This document shows, in pieces, positions 44,087-54,691 of a stretch of DNA of 64,000 bases (the first letter of the stretch is position 1; each line of letters starts with the position of its first letter). Source of the stretch: Periplaneta americana (Eukaryota > Arthropoda > Insecta > Blattodea > Blattidae). The translations under genes and the position numbers were made by a program. The DNA is taken from NCBI RefSeq assembly GCF_040183065.1, contig NC_091132.1, forward strand, positions 164,452,102 through 164,516,101, read 5' to 3'. The notes beneath the pieces are model-generated. The model did not search any database, was not told where the DNA came from, and saw nothing but the letters and a program-made list of their open reading frames with translations.

Positions 44087-45034
44087 ACATCTGAACATAT
44101 TTTGGTACTGAATTGACATAAGATTCAGTAAAATTACCATTACCGTATGTCCTGCTTTACGTATTATTCTACTGTCCCTTGAGAATCATGATGTCTTTTA
44201 GTATGCGATCACATGTTATTGCTTTGATTGGCAATATTAGTATTGCAGCTGCAATCTGTGTGCATTGTGCTGCTAGTTCGCTCCTTTTCATGCTGCGCAA
44301 TTCGAGTGCTGCAAATTTTTCTCCACAAGTTTTTGCATTTTTGTTATAATGCTGACATAATGTAATATACCAATAGCACTATATCCCTAAGCAATGTTGG
44401 CAACTTTCCTGTTTGAAATTGTGCCATGGAAAGTATAAAAACTAATTGTGTCATCATCACATACCGTATACGTGTATATATCTTTACTTTATTGCTGCAT
44501 AATATCAAATATGAAGCAGGAGTTTTTTAGCTGGTACTTCCCGAGTTGCACTGTTGTTCACATGTTGTGATAAGTGCAGTAGAATGAAAGTTCCATCTCC
44601 AATTTTCTTAGAGATCTATCTCATTTCTTTGGATTTTTCCATTAGAATAAACATCTTTAATTTCTAACTACGTTCTTACTTGATCTTCTGACTGGTTGTG
44701 TTATATCTGCTTTATCTGTCATTCAATTCTATCACTTCACCTACCTATATCAGTGTTCTTTTGGATTTTTGTTACAGCAACAGCACTTCTATATAATTTG
44801 TTCAGCCATCATTTCATCTTTATTCACCAGGAATATGTTTGTACATTTTAATTCTAATTGTATCAGTTTCACTCCTTCATTCCATTTTCCCTTACTTCAT
44901 ACTTTTATTTGTTATTCTCTCTAAATACAATATTTATACTTGCCCGTTTAGACTGAAAAATGTTAGATATTTAAATCAAATATAGTAACAGAAACTTTAC
45001 TTCTCACTCTCATTTCATTATCTACTTACTTACT
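44087..45034. other. Intron 3 of gene B; nothing identifiable
   Basis: AT-rich intronic DNA, pyrimidine-rich around 44640-44960. No repeat ends or frames of known type. Confidence 0.4.
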
Positions 45035-45550
45035 TAGGCTTTTAAGAAACTCGGAGGTTCGTTGCCGCCCTCACATAAGCCTGCCCATCTCAAACGTCTG
45101 TATTTAATGTTCCTAATTATGTCACGTGAATAGAATACGTGCAGTTTTGCGTTGTGTAACTTTTAACAGTTCACACCTGTGGAGTAACGGTTAGCGAGTC
45201 TGGCCGTGAAACCAAGTGGCCCGGGTTCGATTCCCGGTTGGGGCAAGTTACCTTGTTGAGGTTTTTTCCGGGGTTTTCCCTCAACCCCATACGAGCAAAT
45301 GCTGGGTAACTTTCGGTGCTGGACTCCGGACTCATTTCACCAGCATGATCACCTTCATCTCATTCAGTCGCTAAATAACCTAAGTTGTTCATAAAGCGTC
45401 ATAAAATAATCTACTTAAAAACAGTTTCAACATTCTCCTGTAACTTCATCCCTCGTAGCCCCAAATATTTTTCTTATTCTCGAAAACCCCTAACTTCTGT
45501 TCCCCTCAAAGTGGGAGTCCAAGTTTCACAACTACACAGAACATTCTCAT
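45035..45550 (-). pseudogene. RTE-like LINE 3' fragment split by a SINE
   Basis: Minus-strand relative of 19395-19835. On the plus strand it shows GGCTTTTAAGAAACTCGGAG, TCACATAAGCCTGCCCATCT, GTGCAGTTTTGCGTTGTGTA, then SINE B (45172-45416), then CATTCTCCTGTAACTTCATC and GAGTCCAAGTTTCACAACTA. About 100 bases present in the other copy, between the TCACATAAGCC and GCCCATCT blocks, are missing. Coding frames are decayed. Confidence 0.75.
45172..45416 (+). mobile_element. SINE B copy 5, nested in a LINE
   Basis: Full-length copy starting CACACCTGTGGAGTAACGGT, with box B GGGTTCGATTCCCGG and the TAAAATAATCTACTT tail. AACAGTT occurs on both sides (about 45165-45171 and 45420-45427) as the duplication. 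The uninterrupted relative at 19720 shows the empty site. Confidence 0.93.
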
Positions 45551-46317
45551 TTCATTAGCATCTTATATTTATTTTTCTCGTTCACTTGAAAACTGTGTCG
45601 TTTAGCTCCTTTAGCTTTGTTGTAAACATTATTGTTGCGTCCATATGAGAAAAATAATGCCTCTTGGTCTGTAAACATATTTCTGTTGGATTATTCTCGA
45701 TATTTGTAATGTTTTCTGTGTATTTTTGGAAATTATATGAATGTATCAGATGAAGGTTACATAATGATAGCGTGGATACAGGACACGTGCACTTTTATTC
45801 GTGATAAAATATGATACATTTGTGAAAATATTGTTTAAGCTGTTTCGAGTATTAAAGATCTTAAGGAAATTGTTCGGATTGAGAACCAATATAGATCTAT
45901 TGTTGTTTTAATATGCAAAAGAGCTAAGCTTTCACAATACTAAATCACATTTATAGGCTCATAATCAAAATATTTATATTTTTACATAAGTATGGTAAAC
46001 AAATGTTATTGTAGTCGAAGAGGATGTTTGCAGTATATTTTGAAGTGTACAAGCTGGTGCATCAATGTATTACAATGGTCAGATATGAACTGCGTATTGG
46101 TAAGGTCACCAATATTCAAATTAATTTGTCCTTGACCTTCACATCTAGTCTGCGAACGTAACCCTTGTGTTCTTGATTTGAATACTGTGTCCTCCCATAC
46201 AGGACTTGTAAGTAATATTTTAACAAGATCACTATAGAGAAAGCACAACTAGAAACTGCTATTAGAGAGAAATCTATTATAACAATTAAAAATATATCCA
46301 AACTTTACCTAAGCTTG
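45551..46317. other. Intron 3 of gene B; nothing identifiable
   Basis: Anonymous AT-rich DNA with no clear element. Confidence 0.4.
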
Positions 46318-46394
46318 TAAGCTTTACCCTGGTAGAGGGGAAGAGAAGGCCTGATGGCCTTATCTCTACCAGGGTAAATAAATAAATAGATAAA
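46318..46394 (+). mobile_element. LINE 3' hairpin tail
   Basis: ACCCTGGTAGAG...AAGGCCTGATGGCCTT...CTCTACCAGGGT forms a strong stem, followed by (AAAT)n. Insect Jockey/R1-like elements often end in this kind of hairpin plus simple repeat. No coding part is attached. Confidence 0.5.
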
Positions 46395-46894
46395 TGATAT
46401 TTTAACCAGGTCAAGATAGAGGAAACAGAACTATAAAATTCTCGTATGAAATTAAAAAAAAAATACCTGCGCTTGTTATTGTATTTCTAATCATATATAG
46501 ATTATTTTGCTGCAGTAAAATGTTATAAAATCTACTTATCTGTAATAATATGTACAGAATCTTACATTGGTTGACGTTTCATGTATCAAAATAGATCTAA
46601 TTTGCAGTAATATAATATAACTGATTTGGAATAGCTGAAAAATTAGGAATGTATATGAATTTTTTGTTAGAGTTCTTATTCATTTTGAGAAAATATTTCT
46701 GTTTTAGTCCATGTTCAACTGTGATTGGATTCTACGTATTTTCCTATTGTATTCCGAATCTTACTTCAATTTATTTCGCCATGCAAATTCCCTGCCAGGA
46801 AGATCTATTCTAATACAGTACAAGGAACAGAAGCTGATAATCCATTTCCATCTCATTTGGGTAAGGGTTTTGATTGGTGACGCACCATTACATG

Positions 46895-46990
46895 ATCTCT
46901 TTGCTGAGGATAGGGACTGATGGTGGGTATATGTGAGGGCGGCAATGAACCTGCAGATTCCTTAAAAGCCATTTGTACTTAAGTATGTAA
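46895..46990 (+). pseudogene. RTE-like LINE, extreme 3' end
   Basis: About 95 bases matching the C-terminus and tail of the family at 19395: AEDRD, stop in place of Arg, W.YVRAAMNLQIP, then AAAAGCCATTTGTACTTAAG. Strongly 5'-truncated. Intron 3 of gene B. Confidence 0.7.
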
Positions 46991-47539
46991 TTAAGTTTTC
47001 CAGTAAGACTTCGGAAATATTTAACTGATGTACAGCTTGATTCAGGGATTTTGGCCCCTGGGTTGCACAGCTCAGGCCGCGCAGTCATAATACCTAACAC
47101 TTCCTCCTTATCATGTCGCAGTACACTCTGTCTTAGAATACAATATTCTTCCACACACCCCGTTACTAACCACTACGTCTATTGACTAAACAATCTCATG
47201 ATGAGTTATGTTTTCTTGACATAAGTGTTCCTCATCTTCGAACATTGATATTATTTTCATTCTTTCTGTTCCTTCTTCCTCTTCTATGCACGTTTGTGAT
47301 TAAATTTCTTTCTTATGACACAACACACATCTCGCTCACTAGCCTAACAACCAAGGACAAGGATCAGTAACTTTGAATCGAGCTGTACGTCCAGACAGAG
47401 AACTAATTGGTGTTACGTTGTAGGTACCATATAGAGCTCCTTGTCCTGCACTGGGTAGGAAGGACTTCAGAGATGTGCGTTTATTTACATATTTCTTTCT
47501 TAAATGGAATGAAGATTAGATTGGAATTTTTCCATTGTT
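46991..47539. other. Intron 3 of gene B; nothing identifiable
   Basis: Anonymous intronic DNA between a LINE tail and a SINE. Confidence 0.4.
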
Positions 47540-47801
47540 GTTTTTTCAATTAGTTATTTAACGACGCTGTATCTACTACTAGGTTATTTAGCGTCGATGA
47601 GATTGATGATAGCGAGATGGTATTTGGCGAGATGAGGCCGAGAATTCGCCATAGATTACTTGGCATTTACTTTACGGTTGGGAAAAACCTCGGAAAAAAC
47701 CCAACCAGATAATCAGCCCAAGCGGGGATCGAACCCGCGCCCGAGCGCAACTTCAGACTGGCAGGGAGGCGCCCTAACCGACTGAGCCACGCTGGTTGCT
47801 C
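47540..47801 (-). mobile_element. SINE C copy 1
   Basis: On the minus strand it starts AGCAACCAGCGTGGCTCAGT, with box A TGGCTCAGTCGG, box B GGTTCGATCCCC, an AACCTCGG/CCCAACC body with GGCCGAGAATTCGCC on the plus strand, and the shared tail GACGCTAAATAACC...AGCGTCGTTAAATAAC. Flanked by CCATTGTT on both sides (47532-47539 and 47802-47809). Confidence 0.9.
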
Positions 47802-48339
47802 CCATTGTTAATAAATAAACATTTCACAATCAAATGTGAGAAATTTTGTGGAAAGTAACAGTTGGCAATTACACTATCTCTTGGCGTGCCATATGTGAAT
47901 GTTTGTATGTGTTGCAGTTGAAGCTGGTTATAATCACCATGATTACTGGATTACCTTGGCAAAACTATATATATATAGATTCTTAAAAATTTCATGTTTT
48001 TCGTACATTAAACAGCGACTGTTGTTGAGAGCAACTCACTGAAAATTTGTAATGTCATTGGACACCAGTCCTGTTTTCATTTATTGAGAGCAAAGGCTTT
48101 TTCGAGCCAAAATCTGGAATTCTAAGAAAAGAGGAAGCGAAACGTTTCTTACAGCAACATTCACACGAAATAAAAATAGTGCTAAATCTATTTTTAAGTT
48201 TAGTAACGAGTGGTGTTAATTCTACTCCAATGGTAGCAATGCAGATAGTTACCGAAATCATTCCCATTATAAAATAAATATAAAAACAAAGTACCACACT
48301 ATTTAGGTACTAATGACACTTCCAAACAATTACTAAAGA
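47802..48339. other. Intron 3 of gene B; nothing identifiable
   Basis: Anonymous AT-rich intronic DNA. Confidence 0.4.
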
Positions 48340-48910
48340 TCTTATCAGGATAGGAAACTATCTCATATCCCAAGAAGGCTCTTACCAAAGAGTTAAAAAT
48401 ATCCTTAAGAAACATTATTTAGAATTTCCAAATAAATTAGAAAAACTCCCACTTACAAACCATCCACTATCACATTTTACAGTTACAGTTCAATTTCAAT
48501 GAACACAAAATATACGATGTAAATTATGCCAACCAAACTGCTTTAAAGCAATAGCTTTGTGGACCTCAAACAGGATGCCTTGAAACAGAATGGATTCATG
48601 TTTACACAGATGGATCACTTAAGATGAAAATGGGAATGCAGGTACAGGAATTTACAGTAAATTCTTTAGTTTCCAGCTCCAAATTCACATAATTTTTTTA
48701 ACAACGTGGTGATTTTGAGTGATTGCAAATCAATCCTGCAAGGAATTACACGAACTGAACCTACAAATAGCAAAATTATTGAAATTCAGAATAGTATTAC
48801 AATTTTATAGATAGAAATAACATTGGACTCGATACATTCCCATTCTAAAATCCAAGGAAATGACATAGCAGACTCCTTGGCAAAGAAAGGAACAAAAATG
48901 ATATAAAACT
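48340..48910 (+). pseudogene. Non-LTR element RNase H region
   Basis: Frames give EWIHVYTDGSLKMKMG (first RNase H acid in TDGS), SDCKSILQGITRTEPTNSKI (SDCKS acid) and SHSKIQGNDIADSLAKKGTK (the HxKIxGNxxADxLAKxG block). The order and spacing fit the RNase H domain at the end of ORF2 in I/Jockey/R1-type LINEs. Frame changes and stops show decay. It ends about 85 bases upstream of the gene B exon 4 acceptor. Confidence 0.75.
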
Positions 48911-48995
48911 CCCTTACAAATGTTCTGTTTCATAAGGTGAGTTTATGCATCAACCACATATTATGGAGACCAATAAAGTTCTATATTCATTTCAG

Positions 48996-50292
48996 CATTG
49001 TGGATAACATTGACGAGAGAGTATCACAAGAACACGTTGACATAGATAATGAAGAAGACAAATTGACACAGTGTGGCAGCAACAGAACAGACGATTCAAT
49101 CCTACAGACACATGGGATGCCATTTCATTGCGATGAGTGTGGGAAGTCTTTCAGAAGATCGTGGGATTTGAAGAGACATGGACGTATACACACCATGGAG
49201 AGGCCATTCATATGCGAGGTGTGTGGAAAGGGTTTTTCAGAATTGACACATTTAAAAATACATGCACGCATTCACACAGGCGAATTGCCATTCAGATGCG
49301 AGGTGTGTGGAAAATGCTTCTCAGCATCGGCAAATTTGAAGAAACATGCACGCTTACACACAGGCAAGAGGCCCTTCAAATGCGATGTGTGTGGAAAGTG
49401 TTTCTCAGAATCGGCAAATTTGAACAAACATGTACGCATACACACTGGGGAAAGGCCCTTCAAATGCGAGGTGTGTGGAAAGTGTTTTTCTGAATTGGGA
49501 AATTTACAGAAACATGTACGCATTCACACAAGAGAAAGGTCATTGAAATGCGATGTGTGTGGAAAGTGTTTTTCTGAATTGGGAAATTTACAGAAACATG
49601 TACGCATTCACACAAGAGAAAGGTCATTGAAATGCGAAGTGTGTGGAAAGTGTTTTTCTGAATTGGGAAATTTACAGAAACATGTACGCATTCACACAAG
49701 AGAAAGGTCATTGAAATGCGAAGTTTGTGGAAAGTGTTTCTCAGAATCGGCAGCATTAAGTAGACATGCACGCATACACACACGAGAAATGCCAATCAAA
49801 TGCGAAGTGTGTGGAAATAGTTTTTCAGACTCGGAACTTTTAAGTAGTCATACATGCATACATATAGACGAAAGAAAATTCAAATGCGATGTATGTGGAA
49901 GAAATTTCTCACGATTGGGAGACTTAAAGCAACATGTACGCATTCACACTGGAGAAAGGCCTTTCAAATGTGAGGTGTGTGGAAAATGTTTCTCAGCATC
50001 GGGGGTTTTAAGTAGACATTCACGCATCCATACAGGCGAAAGACCATTCAAATGCGATATCTGTAGAAAGTGTTTCTCACGTTTGGGACACTTACAACAA
50101 CATCTACGCATCCACAGTGGGGAAATGCCATTCAAATGCGACGTGTGTGGCAAGTGTTTCTCTGGATCGTCAGTTTTAAGCATACATGTTCGCACTCACA
50201 CAGGTGAAAGGCCATTCATATGCGATATGTGTGGAAAGTGTTTTTCACAATTGGGAAACCTAAAGAAACATGCACGGATACACAGTGGCTAA
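48996..50292 (+). CDS. Zinc-finger gene B, exon 4: 14 C2H2 fingers
   Basis: Main coding exon of a 553-residue nuclear protein, probably a sequence-specific DNA-binding factor. The acceptor TTCATTTCAG ends at 48995; the exon continues exon 3 in phase 2 (Ser122, then IVDNIDERVSQEHVDIDNEE). An acidic linker to residue 164 leads into 14 consecutive C2H2 fingers, first cysteine at 167 and then every 28 residues to 531. The protein ends nine residues after the last finger's first His, at TAA 50290-50292. Linkers are of TGERP type except after fingers 5-7 (TRERS), 8 (TREMP), 9 (IDERK) and 12 (SGEMP). Finger 9 is the most divergent but keeps its Cys and His residues. Fingers 5-7 are almost identical. 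An ATG at 48937 opens a longer frame, but it lies in intron sequence. Family: large insect C2H2 expansions; targets unknown. Confidence 0.93.
49477..49728 (+). repeat. Three near-identical 84-bp finger units
   Basis: Units start at 49477, 49561 and 49645, each beginning GGAAAGTGTTTTTCTGAATT. They differ at one or two bases including silent sites, far less than the other fingers do. This is a recent in-frame triplication that adds two fingers. Confidence 0.9.
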
Positions 50293-50443
50293 ATACTTTC
50301 AAATGTGATGGGTGTGGAATTTTTTTTTTACAAGCTGGACACATACTGGGTGTTAATTTCAAAGTCTGACATGACGTCACTGTTGTGAGCAATTTGAAGC
50401 GAGTTTGTTTTTATGTCAGAGAAGTTGCCTATTAATCAAGGCG
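50293..50443 (+). other. Probable start of the gene B 3' UTR
   Basis: Sequence directly after the stop codon. No AATAAA is seen before the SINE A insertion at 50444; the first candidates are the AATAAA inside the SINE tail near 50655 and another near 50849. Confidence 0.4.
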
Positions 50444-50668
50444 TAGTCGACCTGGTTGGCGAGTTGGTATAGCGCTGGCCTTCTATGCCTAAGGTTGCGG
50501 GTTCGATCCCGGGCCAGGTCGATGGCATTTAAGTGTGCTTAAATGCGACAGGCTCAGGTCAGTAGATTTACTGGCATGTAAAAGAACTCCTGCGGGACAA
50601 TTCCGGCCAATCCGGCGACGCTGATATAACCTCTGCAGTTGCGAGCGTCGTTAAATAAAACAAATTAA
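50444..50668 (+). mobile_element. SINE A copy 2, young
   Basis: Full-length, with a perfect 7-bp acceptor stem in the head (GACCTGG/CCAGGTC), box B GGTTCGATCCC, and the tail GAGCGTCGTTAAATAAAAC. It is flanked by an identical 13-bp duplication ATTAATCAAGGCG (50431-50443 and 50669-50681). It may lie in the 3' UTR of gene B, and its tail offers an AATAAA. Confidence 0.95.
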
Positions 50669-50681
50669 ATTAATCAAGGCG

Positions 50682-51287
50682 TTGAATCTGAACTCGAGAA
50701 CGAGTAGGGTATAACTTGAACGTCGTAGCAACAGATGGTGGTCTGAATGGTCTGTGTGCTACTATAACCTCTTTCGAACTCTGTTTTGCTCGGACAAGTC
50801 GTACGCAGGGTATTTGTTATCATCGGTTGCGTAAGGCAACATTCCACAATAAAAATCAAATGCTCCGTGTCCATGTTGACCGTCGAAGTTAATGTCAACA
50901 AATACGTAAGTAATCGTCTTAACCCTCTCCACATATCCCGACAGTAAGAAAAAAACTCGCCTCAGGACGTGTTTTCAAACAGTTCACAATTCACATTCCT
51001 GCCACTACAGGTGTTACTGTACGTATCGGTAAATACTCTTCAGAATGAACGCCGTACTTGCCAGGCAACTTCTCTGGCACATAGGTAATACGCCTCTGTG
51101 GAAATGTAGGAAGATTGAATTCTCTAGGCTCAACGACTAGCCACATGACGACATACAGCGAGCCATGATACACTTTGAACTGAACACGCAGTACAAACAT
51201 GTTCACCTACACATAGGCGAGATATTGTTTAAGTCTTACATCCGCGGAGTTTCTCAAATTTGCGTTGGCTATAGTTTCACGCCCGCT
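50682..51287. other. Stretch with open minus-strand frames, unidentified
   Basis: Minus-strand frames at 51206-50991 (begins MNMFVLRVQFKVYHGSLYVV) and 50934-50682 are moderately long, and the DNA is richer in GC than its surroundings. I cannot assign a family. A TE-derived coding remnant is the likeliest explanation, but this is inference. Confidence 0.3.
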
Positions 51288-51425
51288 ACAGTGAGGCAAG
51301 AGACCATTTAAATATGATGTTTGTGCAGTAATCCAGAATCGGGAATTCTAAAGAAACAGTTTCCTTCACAGAGGCGAAATGCCTTTCAAATGATGTATCT
51401 GTGCAATATGTTCCAGGTTGAATAA
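51288..51425 (+). pseudogene. Decayed C2H2 finger fragment
   Basis: RPFKYDVC, then NPESGILKK in a shifted frame and HRGEMPFK, stop, CICAICSRL. These align to linkers and half-fingers of gene B (RPFKCDVCGKCFS...S.VLS.H...H.GEMPFKCD). A His and several Cys are lost, and stops and a frame change are present. It lies 1 kb downstream of gene B, same strand. Confidence 0.65.
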
Positions 51426-51463
51426 TAAGCAAAAAAGTATAAATGTTTACAAGTAAACCAGCG

Positions 51464-51511
<48 letters not shown>

Positions 51512-52064
51512 GTCTTTATAAATCACTGCTGCAAAATTGTGAGTTTCAATATATAAATACGGTGAAGATATTTGTGTTACTTGCTGTTTATCGCAGCTGG
51601 TTATTGGGGAACTGATGCAACTACAACCGGAGTATGTAGGGACGGTCGCTGCACATAAGGTTACTACTTTCATTTAGTATTCATATTTTAGCCGAATGCG
51701 TAAAATGATACTGTATTTAAAACTAACAATAACAGGCAATAATTTAAAACATGTGCTTCTCGGCGGCAACATACTCCTGCAATGTCCATTGGAAATTTGT
51801 TGATAAATCATAAGCACTTCAGGTCTGATTTTAGCAATTTGTCCTCTGATATATTCTTTTAAATTAGCTCAAAATTTACACACAGTGAATGCATCTAGTA
51901 ACACAGGAAAGAACAGCCACTTGCTGTCAAAGCATCCCTCAATCTACGAGTAACTACAAGCGGCTACCTACATATGCATTATCCTGCCTTGATGATTGAA
52001 TCCTTGCAGTACACAGCCGTGCTCAATCGGCGCGTTACTCAACCTCACTGTATGTATGCCTTCT
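51426..52064. other. Non-coding stretch between finger relics
   Basis: Contains a (TA)n tract (51466-51509) and anonymous DNA. Confidence 0.4.
51466..51509. repeat. (TA)n microsatellite
   Basis: About 22 uninterrupted TA units. Confidence 0.95.
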
Positions 52065-52110
52065 TTCATGAGTGCAAAATTTGTGAAAGTGTTTTCTCGC
52101 TATGATATGA
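52065..52110 (+). pseudogene. Half-finger relic
   Basis: The frame reads FFHECKICESVFSL then stop, matching the FxCxxCxxxFS half of a C2H2 finger. Probably part of the same decayed array as 51288-51425. Very short, so chance is possible. Confidence 0.4.
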
Positions 52111-53657
52111 ATTTGGCCAGGGTTTGCTTACATATATTGAAAAAAAAAATTGTCTTACACCATATACAATTTTAAAAATTACAACAGTAGCAATACAAAT
52201 TCGTTTTTAGTTGCACCTACACTCTTTCTAGCAGATATTGTATTACATTATATTTCCATTAATTTTGCTGATGGAATTGTTACATGGTTTTACAGTAAAT
52301 TCTGTTACACGCGATGGGCGCGGTAACGTACAGGGGCAGTGAAAAACACACTGTTATGACACATAATATATAAATGAAGTACCCCAACGGATTTTGATGA
52401 GAGATCGCCCGTTTTCGGGAAAAAATATGACAATACCTAGGAAAACGTAAAAGTGAAAATAATGAAATTTTTCTTAATTCCTTTCCTTCCATCCTCCCAT
52501 CTTCCCACACAATCTCCGACCCATACATTCTTCCGCACTTCCTCACATTTCTCCATACTCCGCCTCTCTACTCTTATCTTCTTTATTTCTACATTATCTA
52601 GTTTCTCATTAACACATAGTTTTACGTACCTTACTGTTGTCGGCACTCGAACCTTCGTTTTTCCTTTTTGTATTCCGTGATTTTAGCCGTTATGCTGCAC
52701 GATCACTTACGAACTAGACGCTTGAATAGAACGCTTGGAACTCAAATGTTGTCACGTCACATATTACATCACGCATTAAATCACATCTTACGAAGAAAGA
52801 CCTTTCACTTCACCGCACAACACGTAATGCCAACATCCGCTGCCGTAAAAAACGACAATCGTCGTGAAAAGCTCTTTTGAATAATAACTTCGTGCCCATA
52901 TTCGGCAGTAAATACAAACATCACTCCAAAAATAACAACGTATCCCACTAGTCAACTATCCTTGTATCTCGAAAAACAGCAACACCATCACTCTAACATT
53001 CAGACTTCGCTACATGATATCCGAACAGAAATATTGAAAGGAAGAGATTCTGTTACATTCCAGACATCATGTATCACACGACTGGTGCTCTGTGCAGGAT
53101 TTTGTCTCACTTTCTCATTATGTTTATTTGTTTCCTGTTTGTTAGCTGATATGCGACGTTTACTTTCCCTAACATGGCCAAATCAATGACATAGGCCTAC
53201 TTTATATACATATTTTGCAGAATCCTCCTGTTTCTTTATCCATCTTCGCTAAATGTTTAAAATCATGTACCGGTATACCCCTGTTTTTGTCGAAGCCGCA
53301 TCAGCTCCGAACAATAAACACGGAAAACAAATTACCGCATTGATATTTTGAAGTTATTTAACACTGTTCTTATTGATATTCGTCCTAAAACTGAAACAGG
53401 TTAATTAAGCACAATGTGCAGTCTTAAAAACACAATAACATGACAGCATATTCACTGAAAAATAATGTTTTTGACACAATAAAGAGAACACAACAAACCA
53501 CGAAGAAATTTGAAATCGCTACATGCATCGCCGTACGGTCCGCATTGGCTGCAGTCCGAACCTGTTTGAATTTACAACACCAATACCCCCACCCAACCGC
53601 TCGCACACTGTAGTCAGTCTACAAGCGCGTTACGTGGGCACAGCCCGAGCCACTACG
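52111..53657. other. Non-coding stretch, no gene seen
   Basis: A pyrimidine-rich patch at 52480-52600 and otherwise anonymous DNA. From about 53500 the base composition becomes richer in CpG (for example CATCGCCGTACGGTCCGCAT), which could be an element end or a promoter. Confidence 0.4.
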
Positions 53658-53838
53658 TATAGCCACAGTCTAAGACATACAGTCACGAAACTTCAACACT
53701 TTTTCTGCCAACATTCGCGACACTAGCGCCCAAGCGGCAGGCAAGGCACTGGCCATAGTCTCGTTCAGCCAGCACGTGCTTTAAAGGGATGCGAGATGTT
53801 ATAATAACCTTTTAATCATACATCGGAATAAAGGCAAT

Positions 53839-53940
53839 GTGTGCAATGACGAAAATTGCAGTAACAACAAGTTTAAATCTCCGAATTTGTCGTTCTTCAG
53901 ATTCCCTAAAGACCATGAGAAAATCATAACTCAGGAATAA
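53839..53940 (+). pseudogene. THAP-domain fragment
   Basis: The frame reads VCNDENCSNNKFKSPNLSFF then RFPKDHEKIITQE and a stop at 53938-53940. The C....C start and the SFFRFPKD block fit the first half of a THAP zinc finger. The expected Met-Pro start is lacking (VC in place of MPxC) and the domain ends early, so it is a relic. Confidence 0.55.
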
Positions 53941-54469
53941 CCAATAATCCACGTTGTAGGTAGCCTACGTATTGTGTTCTATAAAACATTATTATTACTT
54001 ATCAGTTACCTATTTGTATGTCAGGAAGGAGAGTTTAAATAAAAACAAAGTAAATACCTGTTACAGTATATTATTTTTTTGTAGAAATCATATGTGTAAA
54101 TGTGTAACCATTCCGATTTTGGATAATGTATCTACAGTTTTTAATGCAAGTAATTCCATACTTTTTATATTCGTGTTTTTTTCTATATATTTTTCAAAAG
54201 TTGAACGTTATATTGCATTCAAGTAGGGATCATGGTGTTAATTTTTCAAGAATTCATGGAGTATTGTAATCCTTTTGCAAAATATTCACTTCTTGAATAA
54301 ATTCAGACTGTGTCGATAGATTTCTGATGTGTTGGTGTAGATTCATGTGGCAGACGTGTTAAGTTCTCAAGAGCCTTTTTAAATTTAATATAAAAAGCAA
54401 TCTTTTCTGTAATAATTTGCATGACTGCTATTGGTGTTGATTTTACATTCCCAGTGATTATTTGAGCTG

Positions 54470-54691
54470 TTCAGAGCAGAAGTGGTGTAAGTCAAAATTA
54501 GGTAATGAGATTTAAAGTAAATATTCTGTAAAATACAGCGCGAAGTAGCAATTAATATATCCTTCGTGCTATTCACTGACTACTAATAGTTTAAATAAAT
54601 TCAATATTAACTGCTACTTTGCGCTGTATTTTAAAGAATGTTTACTTTAACCCTCATTACCCATTTTGACTTACACCACTTCTGCTCTGAA
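54470..54691. repeat. Fold-back MITE, 88-bp arms
   Basis: TTCAGAGCAGAAGTGGTGTA opens the left arm, and its inverse closes the right arm. Internal blocks GTCAAAAT-AGGTAATGAG, TAAAGTAAA and TACAGCGC-AAGTAGCA match in inverted order. The loop is about 45 bases. Arms differ at roughly one base in ten. Confidence 0.85.

Noticed and set aside
48937-48995. Upstream ATG extending the finger frame to 48937
   Set aside because: A consensus acceptor at 48995 joins in phase with exon 3. The upstream part is intronic and adds no family-like sequence.
49137-50195. Long frames overlapping the finger exon on both strands
   Set aside because: They are shadows of the 28-residue finger periodicity. Their repeats only mirror the real frame.
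52437-52880. Frames in the pyrimidine-rich patch
   Set aside because: Low-complexity Ser/Thr/Phe-rich translations without family resemblance.
53523-53726. Frame running into the inverted arm at 53658
   Set aside because: It spans the element border and has no domain; the arm is repeated at 55490-55581.
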